Assembly (NCBI RefSeq): GCF_030499535.1
Contig: NZ_JASTLB010000001.1
Coordinates: 6,138,001 to 6,202,000, forward strand
Direction: 5' to 3'
DNA from: Streptomyces sp. TG1A-8
Lineage (GTDB): Bacteria; Actinomycetota; Actinomycetes; Streptomycetales; Streptomycetaceae
DNA length: 64,000 bases
Part shown: piece by piece, positions 57,033-64,000 of the stretch
How the letters are laid out: each line of letters starts with the position of its first letter
How positions within the stretch are numbered: position 1 is the stretch's first letter
Position numbers and translations under genes: made by a program
Notes under the pieces: model-generated
What the model was told of the DNA's origin: nothing
The model's input: the letters and a program-made list of their open reading frames with translations, nothing else
Databases searched by the model: none

Positions 57033-57116
57033 TCAGCGACCGCGGCGACACGCGGCGGAGGTCACCCGCAGCAGGTCGATGTGACCGCGCGTGGTGAGCA
57101 GGGCTGAACGCAACAT
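57033..57116 (-). CDS. 27-residue regulatory leader peptide of the ssu operon
   Basis: A short frame from ATG 57116 to TGA 57035-57033 encodes MLRSALLTTRGHIDLLRV followed by TSAACRRGR. The LLTTRGHIDLLRVTSAAC core matches the actinobacterial putative-leader-peptide family that precedes sulfur-assimilation and sulfonate genes and ends in a regulatory Cys region. TACTTT on the minus strand sits seven nt before the ATG, so the mRNA is probably leaderless. Ribosome behaviour at the Cys codon could couple operon expression to cysteine supply. It is followed by 145 nt to ssuC. Confidence 0.85.
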   Translation of the reverse strand: MLRSALLTTRGHIDLLRVTSAACRRGR

Positions 57117-57223
57117 GCGGGTGAAAGTAGCCAGCCGTGCGCGTGCCGGTCAACGGGCGTCTCGCCCTGTGGACCCACCGTGCCGGCGGGTGTGGAACCC
57201 CGCGTACGGGTCAGGATGGGGTC

Positions 57224-57646
57224 ATGCCAGATGTCTTCACCACTCGGATGCTGAACGTCGCCACCGGCTCGCGGGAACGGATCGTCGACCTGACCCGCGA
57301 CTGCGAGGACTTCCTGGGCGAGGCGGCGGCCGGCCGCGACGGCCTGCTGAACGTCTTCGTCCCGCACGCCACCGCCGGCATCGCCGTCATCGAAACGGGT
57401 TCCGGCAGCGACGACGACCTCCTCGCCGCCCTGCACACCCTGCTGCCCGCCGACGACCGCTGGCAGCACCGGCACGGCAGCCCGGGCCACGGGCGCGACC
57501 ACGTCCTCCCGGCGATCGTCCCGCCGCACGCGACCCTCCCGGTGATCGGCGGCCGCCTGGAGCTGGGCACCTGGCAGTCGGTGTGCCTGGTCGACACCAA
57601 CCGGGACAACCCCGACCGGACGGTCCGGCTGAGCTTCCTCGGCTGA
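57224..57646 (+). CDS. YjbQ/UPF0047 family protein
   Basis: 140 residues from ATG 57224, with AGGATGGGG upstream; an open extension to 57137 is not gene-like. Family motifs are present: NVFVPHATAGIAVIETGS, a His-rich loop (WQHRHGSPGHGRDHVLPAIV), PPHATLPVIGGRLELGTWQS and the end RTVRLSFLG. YjbQ proteins are small trimeric or hexameric metal-site proteins; some have weak thiamine-phosphate synthase activity, but their true role is unsettled. The gene is divergent from the ssu leader. Confidence 0.9.
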   Translation: MPDVFTTRMLNVATGSRERIVDLTRDCEDFLGEAAAGRDGLLNVFVPHATAGIAVIETGSGSDDDLLAALHTLLPADDRWQHRHGSPGHGRDHVLPAIVPPHATLPVIGGRLELGTWQSVCLVDTNRDNPDRTVRLSFLG

Positions 57647-57707
57647 CACCGCGCGAGCCCGCCCCGGGACACCGGGCGGCACGGCCGCGACCCGGCGGGC
57701 GCTCCGG

Positions 57708-58514
57708 TCAGCGGCTCACGGCACCGTCGGCCCGTCCGGCGGGACGCCGCTCCCGGGGGCCGCGGGACGGGAGCAGCCCGAGCCGCTGGGCGCGCAGTAC
57801 CGTGCCGACCCGGTCGCGGGTGCCCAGCTTGCGGTAGAGGTTCTCGACGTGCTTGTGCACCGTGCGCGTCGAGATGCCGAGGCGGCGGCCGATGGAGTCG
57901 GCGGTCAGGGCGTCCGCGAGCAGCAACAGGACGGTCGTCTCGCGCGGCGTCGGTGCGCAGTCCGCCGCCCGCTCCTGGGGCGCCCCGGCCGGGGGCAGGG
58001 ACCGCCGCCACTCCTCCAGCAGCTACCGCTGCCGCTCGACGGCGGCCAGCAGCGGCTGCGCACGCCCGGCCACGGCGAGGTGGTCCTCGGTGAAGTCCGT
58101 ACCGGACCGGTAGACGAGACAGCCGGTGACCGGGGTGCCGCAGTCGGGCAGCGGTACCCCGAGCACGTGATCGGCGTCCAGGACGTCGCCGAGCAGGCGG
58201 GCGGTCCGGCTGCCCGGCCAGTCGCGGCCCGCCGCCCGGTGCGCGGTGACCGGTGCCCGGTCCGGCCGGGCCGCGTGGTGCCGGGCGAAGGGGTAGCCCG
58301 CGCGCAGCAGGCCCAGCGCCGCCTCCCCGAGCCGGTCCAGTTCGGCGGCGGCGCCGGGGGCCGCCCCGACGGTGCCCCCGCTCTCGCTCCAGTCGCCCCC
58401 AGCTTGTGGATGACCGCACCGCCGCCGCACAGGTCCGTCAGGGCGGTGCCGAGCAACGGCCACGGAAGCCCCGGGTCCCGTTCGTGGAGCGCCGCGACGG
58501 CGGCCGCCGTCAGG
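57708..58514 (-). pseudogene. LuxR-type regulator with frameshift and in-frame TAG
   Basis: The minus-strand reading begins LTAAAVAALHERDPGLPWPL and LGTALTDLCGGGAVIHKLG, then shifts frame near 58400 to GDWSESGG, and continues as a GAF-like sensor region (LLGDVLDADHVLGVPLPDCG, SGTDFTEDHLAVAGRAQPLL). An amber TAG at 58023-58025 interrupts it, and the same frame resumes with LLEEWRRSLPPAG and a LuxR helix-turn-helix (ALTADSIGRRLGISTRTVHK). Both ends of the gene survive but cannot give one protein. The 5' side stops at a junction with unrelated plus-strand sequence at about 58514. Confidence 0.85.
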
Positions 58515-58515
58515 G

Positions 58516-58707
58516 TACGAGTCCTACGAGAACGAGGACGCCATCTGGAAGCACATGGAGAAGACCGCCGAGGGCCAGCGCGACTGGGCGGAGGCCACCG
58601 AGCTCGTCTCCCTCGCGGCGCTCGGCCCCATCAGCCAGAAGTTCCGCGACGCCTTCACCGGCGGCGAAGGCGTGGAGTGGAAGCCCTTCCGCAGCGTCAA
58701 GCGCTGA
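58516..58707 (+). pseudogene. 3' fragment of an unidentified gene
   Basis: An open frame with no usable start reads YESYENEDAIWKHMEKTAEG, then QRDWAEATELVSLAALGPIS and ends GGEGVEWKPFRSVKR. Composition and periodicity are gene-like, unlike its surroundings, and it begins exactly where the LuxR pseudogene ends. I do not recognise the family. It is the rear part of a gene whose front was lost at this junction. Confidence 0.55.
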
Positions 58708-59099
58708 CTCCCCACACCGGCCCGGTCCCGCGCCTCCCGAGGAGCAGGACCGGGCCGCGCACGCCGGGCCGCGGCAGCGGTGTGGTGTCCGGCTGCCTGC
58801 GCATGAGCTTCACCAGGTCGGTGGCGAAGCCCCGGCCATAGCGGTCGGCGGACATCTCGTGAACGCGCTTGGCCAGAATCTCCGCGTCCTGGGCGTCGGC
58901 GGCGAACTGGCCGAGCACGGAGCCGTCCGGGCCGGGGATGGTCAGCACCGCGGCGGCCGGTCCACGGCTCGACGCCCTTGGAGACCTCGTCGAGGGCGTG
59001 TAGGGCGCACGCGAGTGCCAGCGCCGCGGCCGGAGAGCCGTCCTGCGAGGCGGTGGTGCCAGCGGCACTGATCCAGCGGCCGATCTGTTCAGCGGGCAT
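58697..59099 (-). pseudogene. Small transposon-associated protein, frameshifted
   Basis: The frame from ATG 59099 reads [20 protein letters not shown] through ACALHALDEVSKGVEP. A one-base shift near 58960 restores gene-like sequence to the end (AAAVLTIPGPDGSVLGQFAA, AEILAKRVHEMSADRYGRG, FATDLVKLMRRQ). Its start overlaps the 3' end of the Tn3 transposase by 11 bp, so both probably belonged to one element. A 10-bp hairpin (58719-58728 with 58747-58756) lies in its last codons. No family is recognised. Confidence 0.55.
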
Positions 59100-60088
59100 G
59101 GCGGGACTCCGATACGGGTTGGCCGGCGGCGCTGGCCGATGTGCGGGGATGGGGCACCGTGGGCAGGGCGAAGTCGAGCCGCTTGTCCATCTCCAGCCGG
59201 AATGTGCCGTACGGGTTGATGTTCGACCAGAAGAGCGCGGTCAACCCGCGCCGGTCCTCGTCCGAGAACTTCTTCGCCCACGCGGGTTCGGCAAGAACGC
59301 GTTGAAGCAGCAGGGTGTTGATGTGGACGAGGCTGGACTGGAGCAGGTGGAGCGCGAGCATGGAGGTCTCGGCGCGCTCCTTGTCCGGGCCGGTCAGCGC
59401 GCCGTCCTTGCCGTAGTGCGGCACGGTGTTCGCGCTGTTCCAGTTCTCCACGACCTGGAGGCCGCCGTGGATCTCGCGGCGCAGGCCCGGGCTGGCGAGG
59501 TAGTCGCAGGCGAAGACGGTGCGCACGGCGCGGCCGAGTTCTTCGAGCGCGGCGTAGGTGGGGTGTTCGGGGCCGCCGCGGGTGAAGCGGCGCAGGACCT
59601 GTTCCGCCTCGGTGGTGCCCAGTCGGAGGGCGGTGGCGTACTTGACCATCTGGTCGTACTGCTGGGCGATCAGGTCCCACTTGATGGGCCGGTCGTCAGC
59701 GAGCCGCCGAGCGCCGGCCAGCCGGGTGGGGTGTCGTCCGGGCGGTACAGGCGGATGCTGCCGATGTTCTTCAGCCGGGGCAGCAGCGGAAGTTCAGCGG
59801 CTCGGTGAAGGCGAACCCGACCACGCTCGCGCCTTGCGTGTCGACGTAGTTCGACTCGATCCCGGCGTCCGTGCAGTGCCGCAAAAGCCCCTCGATCATC
59901 GCCGCGACCTCGGACGACGAACAGCTCTTGAGCTGGGAGTAGATGCGGACGTTCTTCTTCTCGACGTGCCAGCACACCATCACGCCGTTGCCGCCGTAGC
60001 GGGCGTGGTACTCGGTCATGAAGTTCGAGGACCGGGACCCGAACTTCTTCGAGTCCGACGCGCACGCGGTGCGGCCCCCGCGTCCAGC
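59089..60088 (-). mobile_element. tnpA: Tn3-family transposase remnant (C-terminal third, DDE core)
   Basis: Three minus-strand frames together encode the catalytic end of a Tn3-type transposase. [15 protein letters not shown] carries the first catalytic Asp, [16 protein letters not shown] the second, and then after shifts near 59785 and 59695 [15 protein letters not shown] and [30 protein letters not shown] carries the catalytic Glu, and [18 protein letters not shown] ends near 59089. The N-terminal two thirds are absent; homology starts abruptly at about 60088 inside another gene. I saw no 38-bp terminal repeats or resolvase. Confidence 0.88.
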
Positions 60089-60168
60089 AGGGCGGCCACG
60101 GCGGCCTCGGCGGTCCCGTCGTACGTCTCGCGGGACCCGCGGGTCCCGTGCGTCGCCGTGGCGGTCAT
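60089..60168 (-). pseudogene. Gene cut off after its first about 27 codons
   Basis: ATG at 60168 overlaps the DUF4132 stop as ATGA, and the frame reads [20 protein letters not shown] then [11 protein letters not shown] before running into the transposase remnant. The coupling shows it was the next gene in the DUF4132 operon. The rest of it is missing from this window. Family unknown. Confidence 0.6.
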
Positions 60169-61036
60169 GCCGCACGCTCCTCGTCCTCGACGTCCCGCCC
60201 GGCGTACAGCGCGGCCGCCATGCGCATGCCCTCCGACCAGGCGACCGGCCCGACCTCACCGAGCCCCAGCAGGCGTCCGGCGGAATCGGCCCACACCAGC
60301 GGGCCGGTCTCCGTCTCCTCGTAACCCTCGTAGTCGCCGACCCGGACGCGGGCCTCGACGCCGCGGCCCTCCTCCAGGACGGAGCACACGGCGTGGCCGC
60401 CGCGCACCCGGTAGCCCAGCTGGACGGCCCGGCCGTGCAGGAAGCGCAGCCCCTTGAACGGGCCGCCCGCGTACTCCGCCACCTGCGTGGCCCCGGCGTC
60501 GACGGCGGCCGGGCGGTGCCAGACCTCGCGGAAGAGCTGCCGGGCGCCCTGCTCGACACCCAGTTCGACGGCGAACTCGCGCAGTTCCTCCAGGTCGTCG
60601 AGGAGCACCGGGTGCGGGATGCGGACGAGGGCGGGGGCGGCGCGGACAGTGTCGCCGTCCGGGTCGACCAGGCCGAGGCCGCGCCCGGGACCGGCGTCGC
60701 GCAGGAAGCCGGTGACCCGCCCGTCGGCGCCGGTGACGACGAGGTCGCGCAGGGCGGCCCGCCAGGCGGGGTCCGGCCACACCCGGGCGATGACGGCGAG
60801 CGGCACCGGCAAGGAGCGGACCATCCAGCGCTCCACGTCGGCCAGGCACTGCCGCTCGTGCCGCTCCAGCCACTCGGTGAGCTGCCTGAGGCCACCACCG
60901 CCGGATCGTCACCGAGTTTGGCGGGCACCGACTTCAGCCGTCGCCCGGCCGCGTTGCGGCACACCACCTTCCCGCCGTCGAGGGCCACCTCGTAGCCGCC
61001 GGCCGGTACCCACCCCGTATGTGCCTCCCCGCACAC
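60165..61036 (-). pseudogene. DUF4132-domain protein with a one-base frameshift
   Basis: The N-terminal part ([36 protein letters not shown]) is in a different frame from the rest ([40 protein letters not shown], through [20 protein letters not shown]). A single missing C near 60895 would join them. The two halves together match DUF4132, found C-terminally in MolR-like proteins. The chain is short for the family and starts at a weak GTG (61036), so it may also be truncated at the 5' end. Function unknown. Confidence 0.75.
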
Positions 61037-61159
61037 CGCGGTGATCAGGTGACGGGAACCCTAGGGGAGGCCACTGACAGCGCCGCCGCCCTCCGGCGGC
61101 GGAGGGCGGCGGACACCACGAAGGAGGGCGGAAGCCCAGGTGAACCGGGCCGATGGGGG

Positions 61160-61570
61160 TCAGTCCCGCGCGGTGCGCCGGTCCTGCTTCTCTTCCTTCT
61201 CCTTCTGCAGGTTCTTCACCCGCACCGCTTCCCTGCGGACCTCGGCCTGGGTGGCGCGCTCCTTCTCCAGCCACTGCGGCCGCTCCTGCTTGAGCGCCTC
61301 GATCTGCTCGGTGGTCAGCGCCTCGGTGATCCCGCCGCGCGCGAGGCCCGCGATGGACACGCCGAGCTTGGCCGCGACCACCGGGCGCGGGTGGGGGCCG
61401 TTCTGCCGCAGCTCGCGCAGCCACGCCGGCGGATCGGCCTGCAGCCCGTTCAGTTCGGCGCGCGTGACCACACCCTCCTGGAACTCGGCGGGGGTGGCGG
61501 GGAGGTACACACCCAGCTTCTTCGCCGCGGTCGCGGGCTTCATCGTCTGGGTGCTCTGCTGCGAACTCAT
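61160..61570 (-). CDS. DUF5997 family protein
   Basis: 136 residues from ATG 61570. The sequence TQTMKPATAAKKLGVYLPAT, PAEFQEGVVTRAELNGLQAD and PPAWLRELRQNGPHPRPVVA is characteristic of the actinobacterial DUF5997 family, and the C-terminus is a highly charged helix (NLQKEKEEKQDRRTARD). The region VAAKLGVSIAGLARGGITEA looks like a helix-turn-helix, so a DNA-binding role is possible. It is divergent from the LysR-effector-domain gene with a 58-bp gap, a pairing that appears conserved in streptomycetes as far as I recall. Confidence 0.85.
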   Translation of the reverse strand: MSSQQSTQTMKPATAAKKLGVYLPATPAEFQEGVVTRAELNGLQADPPAWLRELRQNGPHPRPVVAAKLGVSIAGLARGGITEALTTEQIEALKQERPQWLEKERATQAEVRREAVRVKNLQKEKEEKQDRRTARD

Positions 61571-61616
61571 GGGGCCAAGGGTATCGGCCGGGTGCCGGGC
61601 GGCCGACCACGGCCGG

Positions 61617-61629
61617 TAGCCTGGCCCGG
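61617..61629 (+). promoter_or_regulatory. Putative -10 for a leaderless LysR-like gene
   Basis: TAGCCT at 61617-61622 ends six bases before GTG 61629. No ribosome site precedes this GTG, so transcription probably starts at the start codon. Confidence 0.45.
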
Positions 61630-62408
61630 TGACAGGCTCGCAGGAATCACCGTCGTTCCGGCTCGCGCACGTCCCCGGAGCGACGCCCGCCAAGTGGGTG
61701 CGGATCTGGAACGAGCGCCTGCCCGGCGTCCCGCTCACCCTCCTGCAGGTCACGGCCGCCCAGGCGCCCGAGGCGCTGCGCGCGGGCGAGGCCGACGCGG
61801 GACTCGTCCGGCTGCCGGTCGACCGCGCGTTCCTCAGCGCCATCCCGCTCTACACCGAGACCACGGTGGTCGTCGTCCCCAAGGACCACCTGGTCACGGC
61901 GGCCGACGAGGTGACCTTGGACGACCTCGCCGACGAGGTGCTCCTCCACCCCCTGGACGACGTCCTCGACTGGGACCGCCCGCCCGGCGAGCCCGCCTTC
62001 GAGCGGCCCGCGACGACGCCGGACGCCGTCGAGCTGGTGGCGGCGAACGTCGGTCTGCTCGTCGTCCCGCAGTCCCTGGCCCGCCTGTACCACCGCAGGG
62101 ACCTCACCTACCGCCCCGTCACCGACGCCCCCCGGTCGAGCATCGCCCTGTCCTGGCCGGAGGAGGCCACCACCGACCTGGTGGAGGAGTTCATCGGCAT
62201 CGTGCGCGGCCGCACGGTCAACAGCACCCGCGGCCGTACGGCCGCGAAGCCGCAGGCCGAGCGGACGGGCACCCGGCAGAAGCCGTCGGCGGCGAGGTCC
62301 GCCGGCGCCAAGCCGACCGGCGCGAAGTCGGCGGGCCGTACCGCGCGGGGCCGCACGGGTGCCGCCAAGCCGGCCCCCAGGCGGGGCAAGCCGCGCCGCA
62401 GGTCCTGA
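61629..62408 (+). CDS. LysR-type substrate-binding domain protein without an HTH, basic C-terminal tail
   Basis: 259 residues from GTG 61629. Residues about 10-195 match the LysR effector-binding fold (FRLAHVPGATPAKWVRIWNE, PEALRAGEADAGLVRLPVDR, YTETTVVVVPKDHLVTAADE, AANVGLLVVPQSLARLYHRR). The N-terminal winged helix that defines LysR regulators is absent, and no gene upstream supplies it in frame. The last 65 residues are a Lys/Arg/Ala-rich tail (TAAKPQAERTGTRQK, GAAKPAPRRGKPRRRS) like histone H1 or HupS tails, which could bind DNA nonspecifically. The divergent DUF5997 protein may be its DNA-binding partner (inference). Confidence 0.85.
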   Translation: MTGSQESPSFRLAHVPGATPAKWVRIWNERLPGVPLTLLQVTAAQAPEALRAGEADAGLVRLPVDRAFLSAIPLYTETTVVVVPKDHLVTAADEVTLDDLADEVLLHPLDDVLDWDRPPGEPAFERPATTPDAVELVAANVGLLVVPQSLARLYHRRDLTYRPVTDAPRSSIALSWPEEATTDLVEEFIGIVRGRTVNSTRGRTAAKPQAERTGTRQKPSAARSAGAKPTGAKSAGRTARGRTGAAKPAPRRGKPRRRS

Positions 62409-62531
62409 ACCGGGCCGGGCGGCGCCGGAGGGCTGTGGCCCGGGTGCCGTGCGGAGCGGGGCGAAACGGCGCCGAAGGGCGCAGCCGGGCAGGGCGGGGC
62501 CGCCCGCCGCGAGTCGCCCGCCGTGCTCCCC

Positions 62532-64000
62532 TCAGGTCCTCCCGGCCGGGTCCGGGACGGCCGCGGCGGGCTCGGGGCGCACCTGCCGCTCCCACAGGTC
62601 GGCCACGGCCAGCCCCAGCGCGACCAGGATGATCCCCACGGCCGTGAGCAGTCCGAGCTGCAGGGCCGTGGAGGCGCTGCCGTGGTTGGCGAGGTGGGCG
62701 AAGTACACCGCACCCACGACGGCGATGCCGCCCGCCGAGCCGATGCGCTGGGCCGTCACCAGGACGCCGCCGGCCGCCCCGGCGCGGTGCACGGGGACCC
62801 GCGTGAGGGTCAGCGTGGTGTTCGGGGAGATCGTCACGCCGGAGCCGAGACCCGCGAACAGCAGGGGCAGCGCGGCGGCCCACGCCACCCCGTCGCCCGG
62901 CACCGCCCGCACGGCCACGACGACGCCGAGCAGTCCCACCGCCACCCCGCCCAGCCCGCCGATCACCAGCTTGCGCCCGTGCCGGACGACCAGCCGGCCG
63001 CCCGCGGCGGCCCCCGCGGCCGAACCGACCGCGAAGGGCAGGGAGGCGAGCCCGGCCGCCAGCGCGCTGTAGCCCACCCCGTTCTGCAGGAACAGCGTGT
63101 AGACGAAGAACACCGTGGTGAAGCCGGCGAAGTACACCAGGTTCAGCAGCACGCCGAGCGAGAAGGAGCGCAGGGAGAACAGCCCCGGGTCGAGCAGCGG
63201 GACCCGCTCGCGCCGCTCCTGCCGCCGCTCCCACGCCCAGAACGCCGCCAGCAGCAGGCCGGCCACCGGCAGCAGCGCCCACTTCGCCCGCCCGCTCCAC
63301 TGCTGTTCCTGCACGAGGGGCAGCATCAGCGCGATCACACCCGCGCCGAGCAGCAGGACACCGGGCAGGTCGATGCCCTCCCGCTTCGCGGCGGAGGGGG
63401 CGGGGCGACCGGGGGAGCGGGGCAGCAGCCGCAGCGCCCCGACGAACGCGGCCACCCCGATGGGCACGTTGACGTAGAACACCCAGCGCCAGCCCTCACC
63501 GGTGCCGAACGCCTCGATGAGCAGGCCGCCCGCCGGCGGGCCGACGGCCGTGGAGAGCCCCACGACGCTGCCCAGCATGCCGAACGCCCGGGCCCGTTCG
63601 CCGCCGTGGAACATCTGCTGGATGAGTCCCGTGGTCTGCGGCGCGACGATGCCCGACGCCACCCCCTGGAGCAGCCGGAACAGCACCAGCCAGGTGCCGT
63701 CGGTCGCCATCCCGCACGCCACCGAGGCCATCGTGAACAGGGCGAGCCCCACCAGGAAGACCTCGCGCCGGCCGCGCAGGTCGCCGAGCCGGCCCGCCGG
63801 GACGAGGGCGAGACCGAAGGTGAGGGCGTAACCGGAGACGACCCACGACAGGTCGGCGGCGTCGGCGCCCAGGTCCCGTTCCACGGAGGGCAGCGCCACG
63901 TTCACGATCGAGCTGTCGAGCAGCGTCATGAAGCCCGCCGTCAGACAGACCGCGAGCGCCTTCCACCGCCTTGGGTCACCGGTGGCCGGACGGGTCCGCG
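62532..64000 (-). CDS. MFS drug exporter, DHA2/EmrB-QacA type (partial, N-terminus off the right edge)
   Basis: The frame is open from the stop at 62532 to the window edge with no start codon, giving about 489 residues. Helix 1 is RWKALAVCLTAGFMTLLDSS, immediately followed by IVNVALPSVERDLGADAADL, the DHA2 motif D1 region. Motif A (GRLGDLRGRREVFLVGLALF) and motif C (GPPAGGLLIEAFGTGEGWRW) are present. About 13-14 helices are expected. It should export drugs or toxic metabolites with protons. It is convergent with the LysR-like gene. Confidence 0.92.
   Translation of the reverse strand, partial: RTRPATGDPRRWKALAVCLTAGFMTLLDSSIVNVALPSVERDLGADAADLSWVVSGYALTFGLALVPAGRLGDLRGRREVFLVGLALFTMASVACGMATDGTWLVLFRLLQGVASGIVAPQTTGLIQQMFHGGERARAFGMLGSVVGLSTAVGPPAGGLLIEAFGTGEGWRWVFYVNVPIGVAAFVGALRLLPRSPGRPAPSAAKREGIDLPGVLLLGAGVIALMLPLVQEQQWSGRAKWALLPVAGLLLAAFWAWERRQERRERVPLLDPGLFSLRSFSLGVLLNLVYFAGFTTVFFVYTLFLQNGVGYSALAAGLASLPFAVGSAAGAAAGGRLVVRHGRKLVIGGLGGVAVGLLGVVVAVRAVPGDGVAWAAALPLLFAGLGSGVTISPNTTLTLTRVPVHRAGAAGGVLVTAQRIGSAGGIAVVGAVYFAHLANHGSASTALQLGLLTAVGIILVALGLAVADLWERQVRPEPAAAVPDPAGRT

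Noticed and set aside
62492..62505. Hairpin between the LysR-like gene and the MFS gene as terminator
   Set aside because: Only a 6-bp stem with a 2-nt loop; too weak to call although a terminator is expected here.

Overview
The window is a stretch of Streptomyces chromosome or that of a very close actinomycete. Base composition is about 73% G+C, real genes have strongly GC-biased third codon positions, GTG and TTG starts are common, and the gene families are typical of the genus: DUF5709, DUF5997, DUF6397, a solitary Roadblock/LC7 protein, PD40 propellers, CHAT/TPR proteins and an F420-linked PPOX oxidoreductase. The order xylA, xylB, ROK repressor, Tat-exported amidase and aldehyde dehydrogenase matches, as I recall it, the S. 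coelicolor SCO1169 to SCO1174 neighbourhood. I saw no rRNA, tRNA or CRISPR array.

Layout. 1-8.7 kb: a secreted PD40 propeller protein running off the left edge, an orphan LuxR-type response regulator, a membrane-anchored beta-domain protein, an SRPBCC protein, a P-loop kinase, and a small MerR-type regulator behind a structured leader. 8.9-11.0 kb: a scar of three N-terminally truncated genes (flavin monooxygenase, TetR regulator, SDR). 11.8-16.4 kb: a four-gene CHAT protease, Cys-rich protein, membrane protein and TPR protein operon, the most unusual module here. 17.2-22.8 kb: a secreted GH62 arabinofuranosidase with a ricin-type lectin domain, relics of an RHH antitoxin and an IS5 transposase, a metallophosphoesterase, and a second PD40 protein. 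23.0-33.5 kb: aldehyde dehydrogenase and its GAF regulator, Tat amidase, amino-acid permease, and the divergent xylA / xylB-ROK locus.

33.6-42.9 kb is core-like: methyltransferase, PPOX protein, Roadblock protein, DUF6397, TesB thioesterase, DUF3516 helicase, YdjM-like membrane protein, zinc-free ribosomal protein L31 and DUF5709. 43.1-47.8 kb carries a heterodimeric ABC exporter with one degenerate ATP site, and an L,D-transpeptidase lipoprotein. 47.9-51.9 kb has a decayed secreted-protein gene, a MarR/ABC-exporter divergon with a visible operator, and an MltG-like lytic transglycosylase. 51.9-57.1 kb is a sulfonate-sulfur operon (ssuC-ssuB-ssuA-ssuD plus a flavin monooxygenase) preceded by a 27-codon leader peptide of the actinobacterial sulfur-gene type.

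57.7-61.0 kb is a second scar: a LuxR pseudogene with an in-frame stop, an orphan gene fragment, a Tn3-family transposase remnant, a gene cut off after about 30 codons, and a frameshifted DUF4132 gene. The window ends with a divergent DUF5997 / LysR-effector-domain pair and an MFS exporter running off the right edge. Functionally it combines plant-polysaccharide and xylose use (GH62, xylAB, ROK), sulfonate sulfur scavenging, cell-wall enzymes, drug-type exporters with their own regulators, and one candidate protease-effector operon between two degenerate regions.
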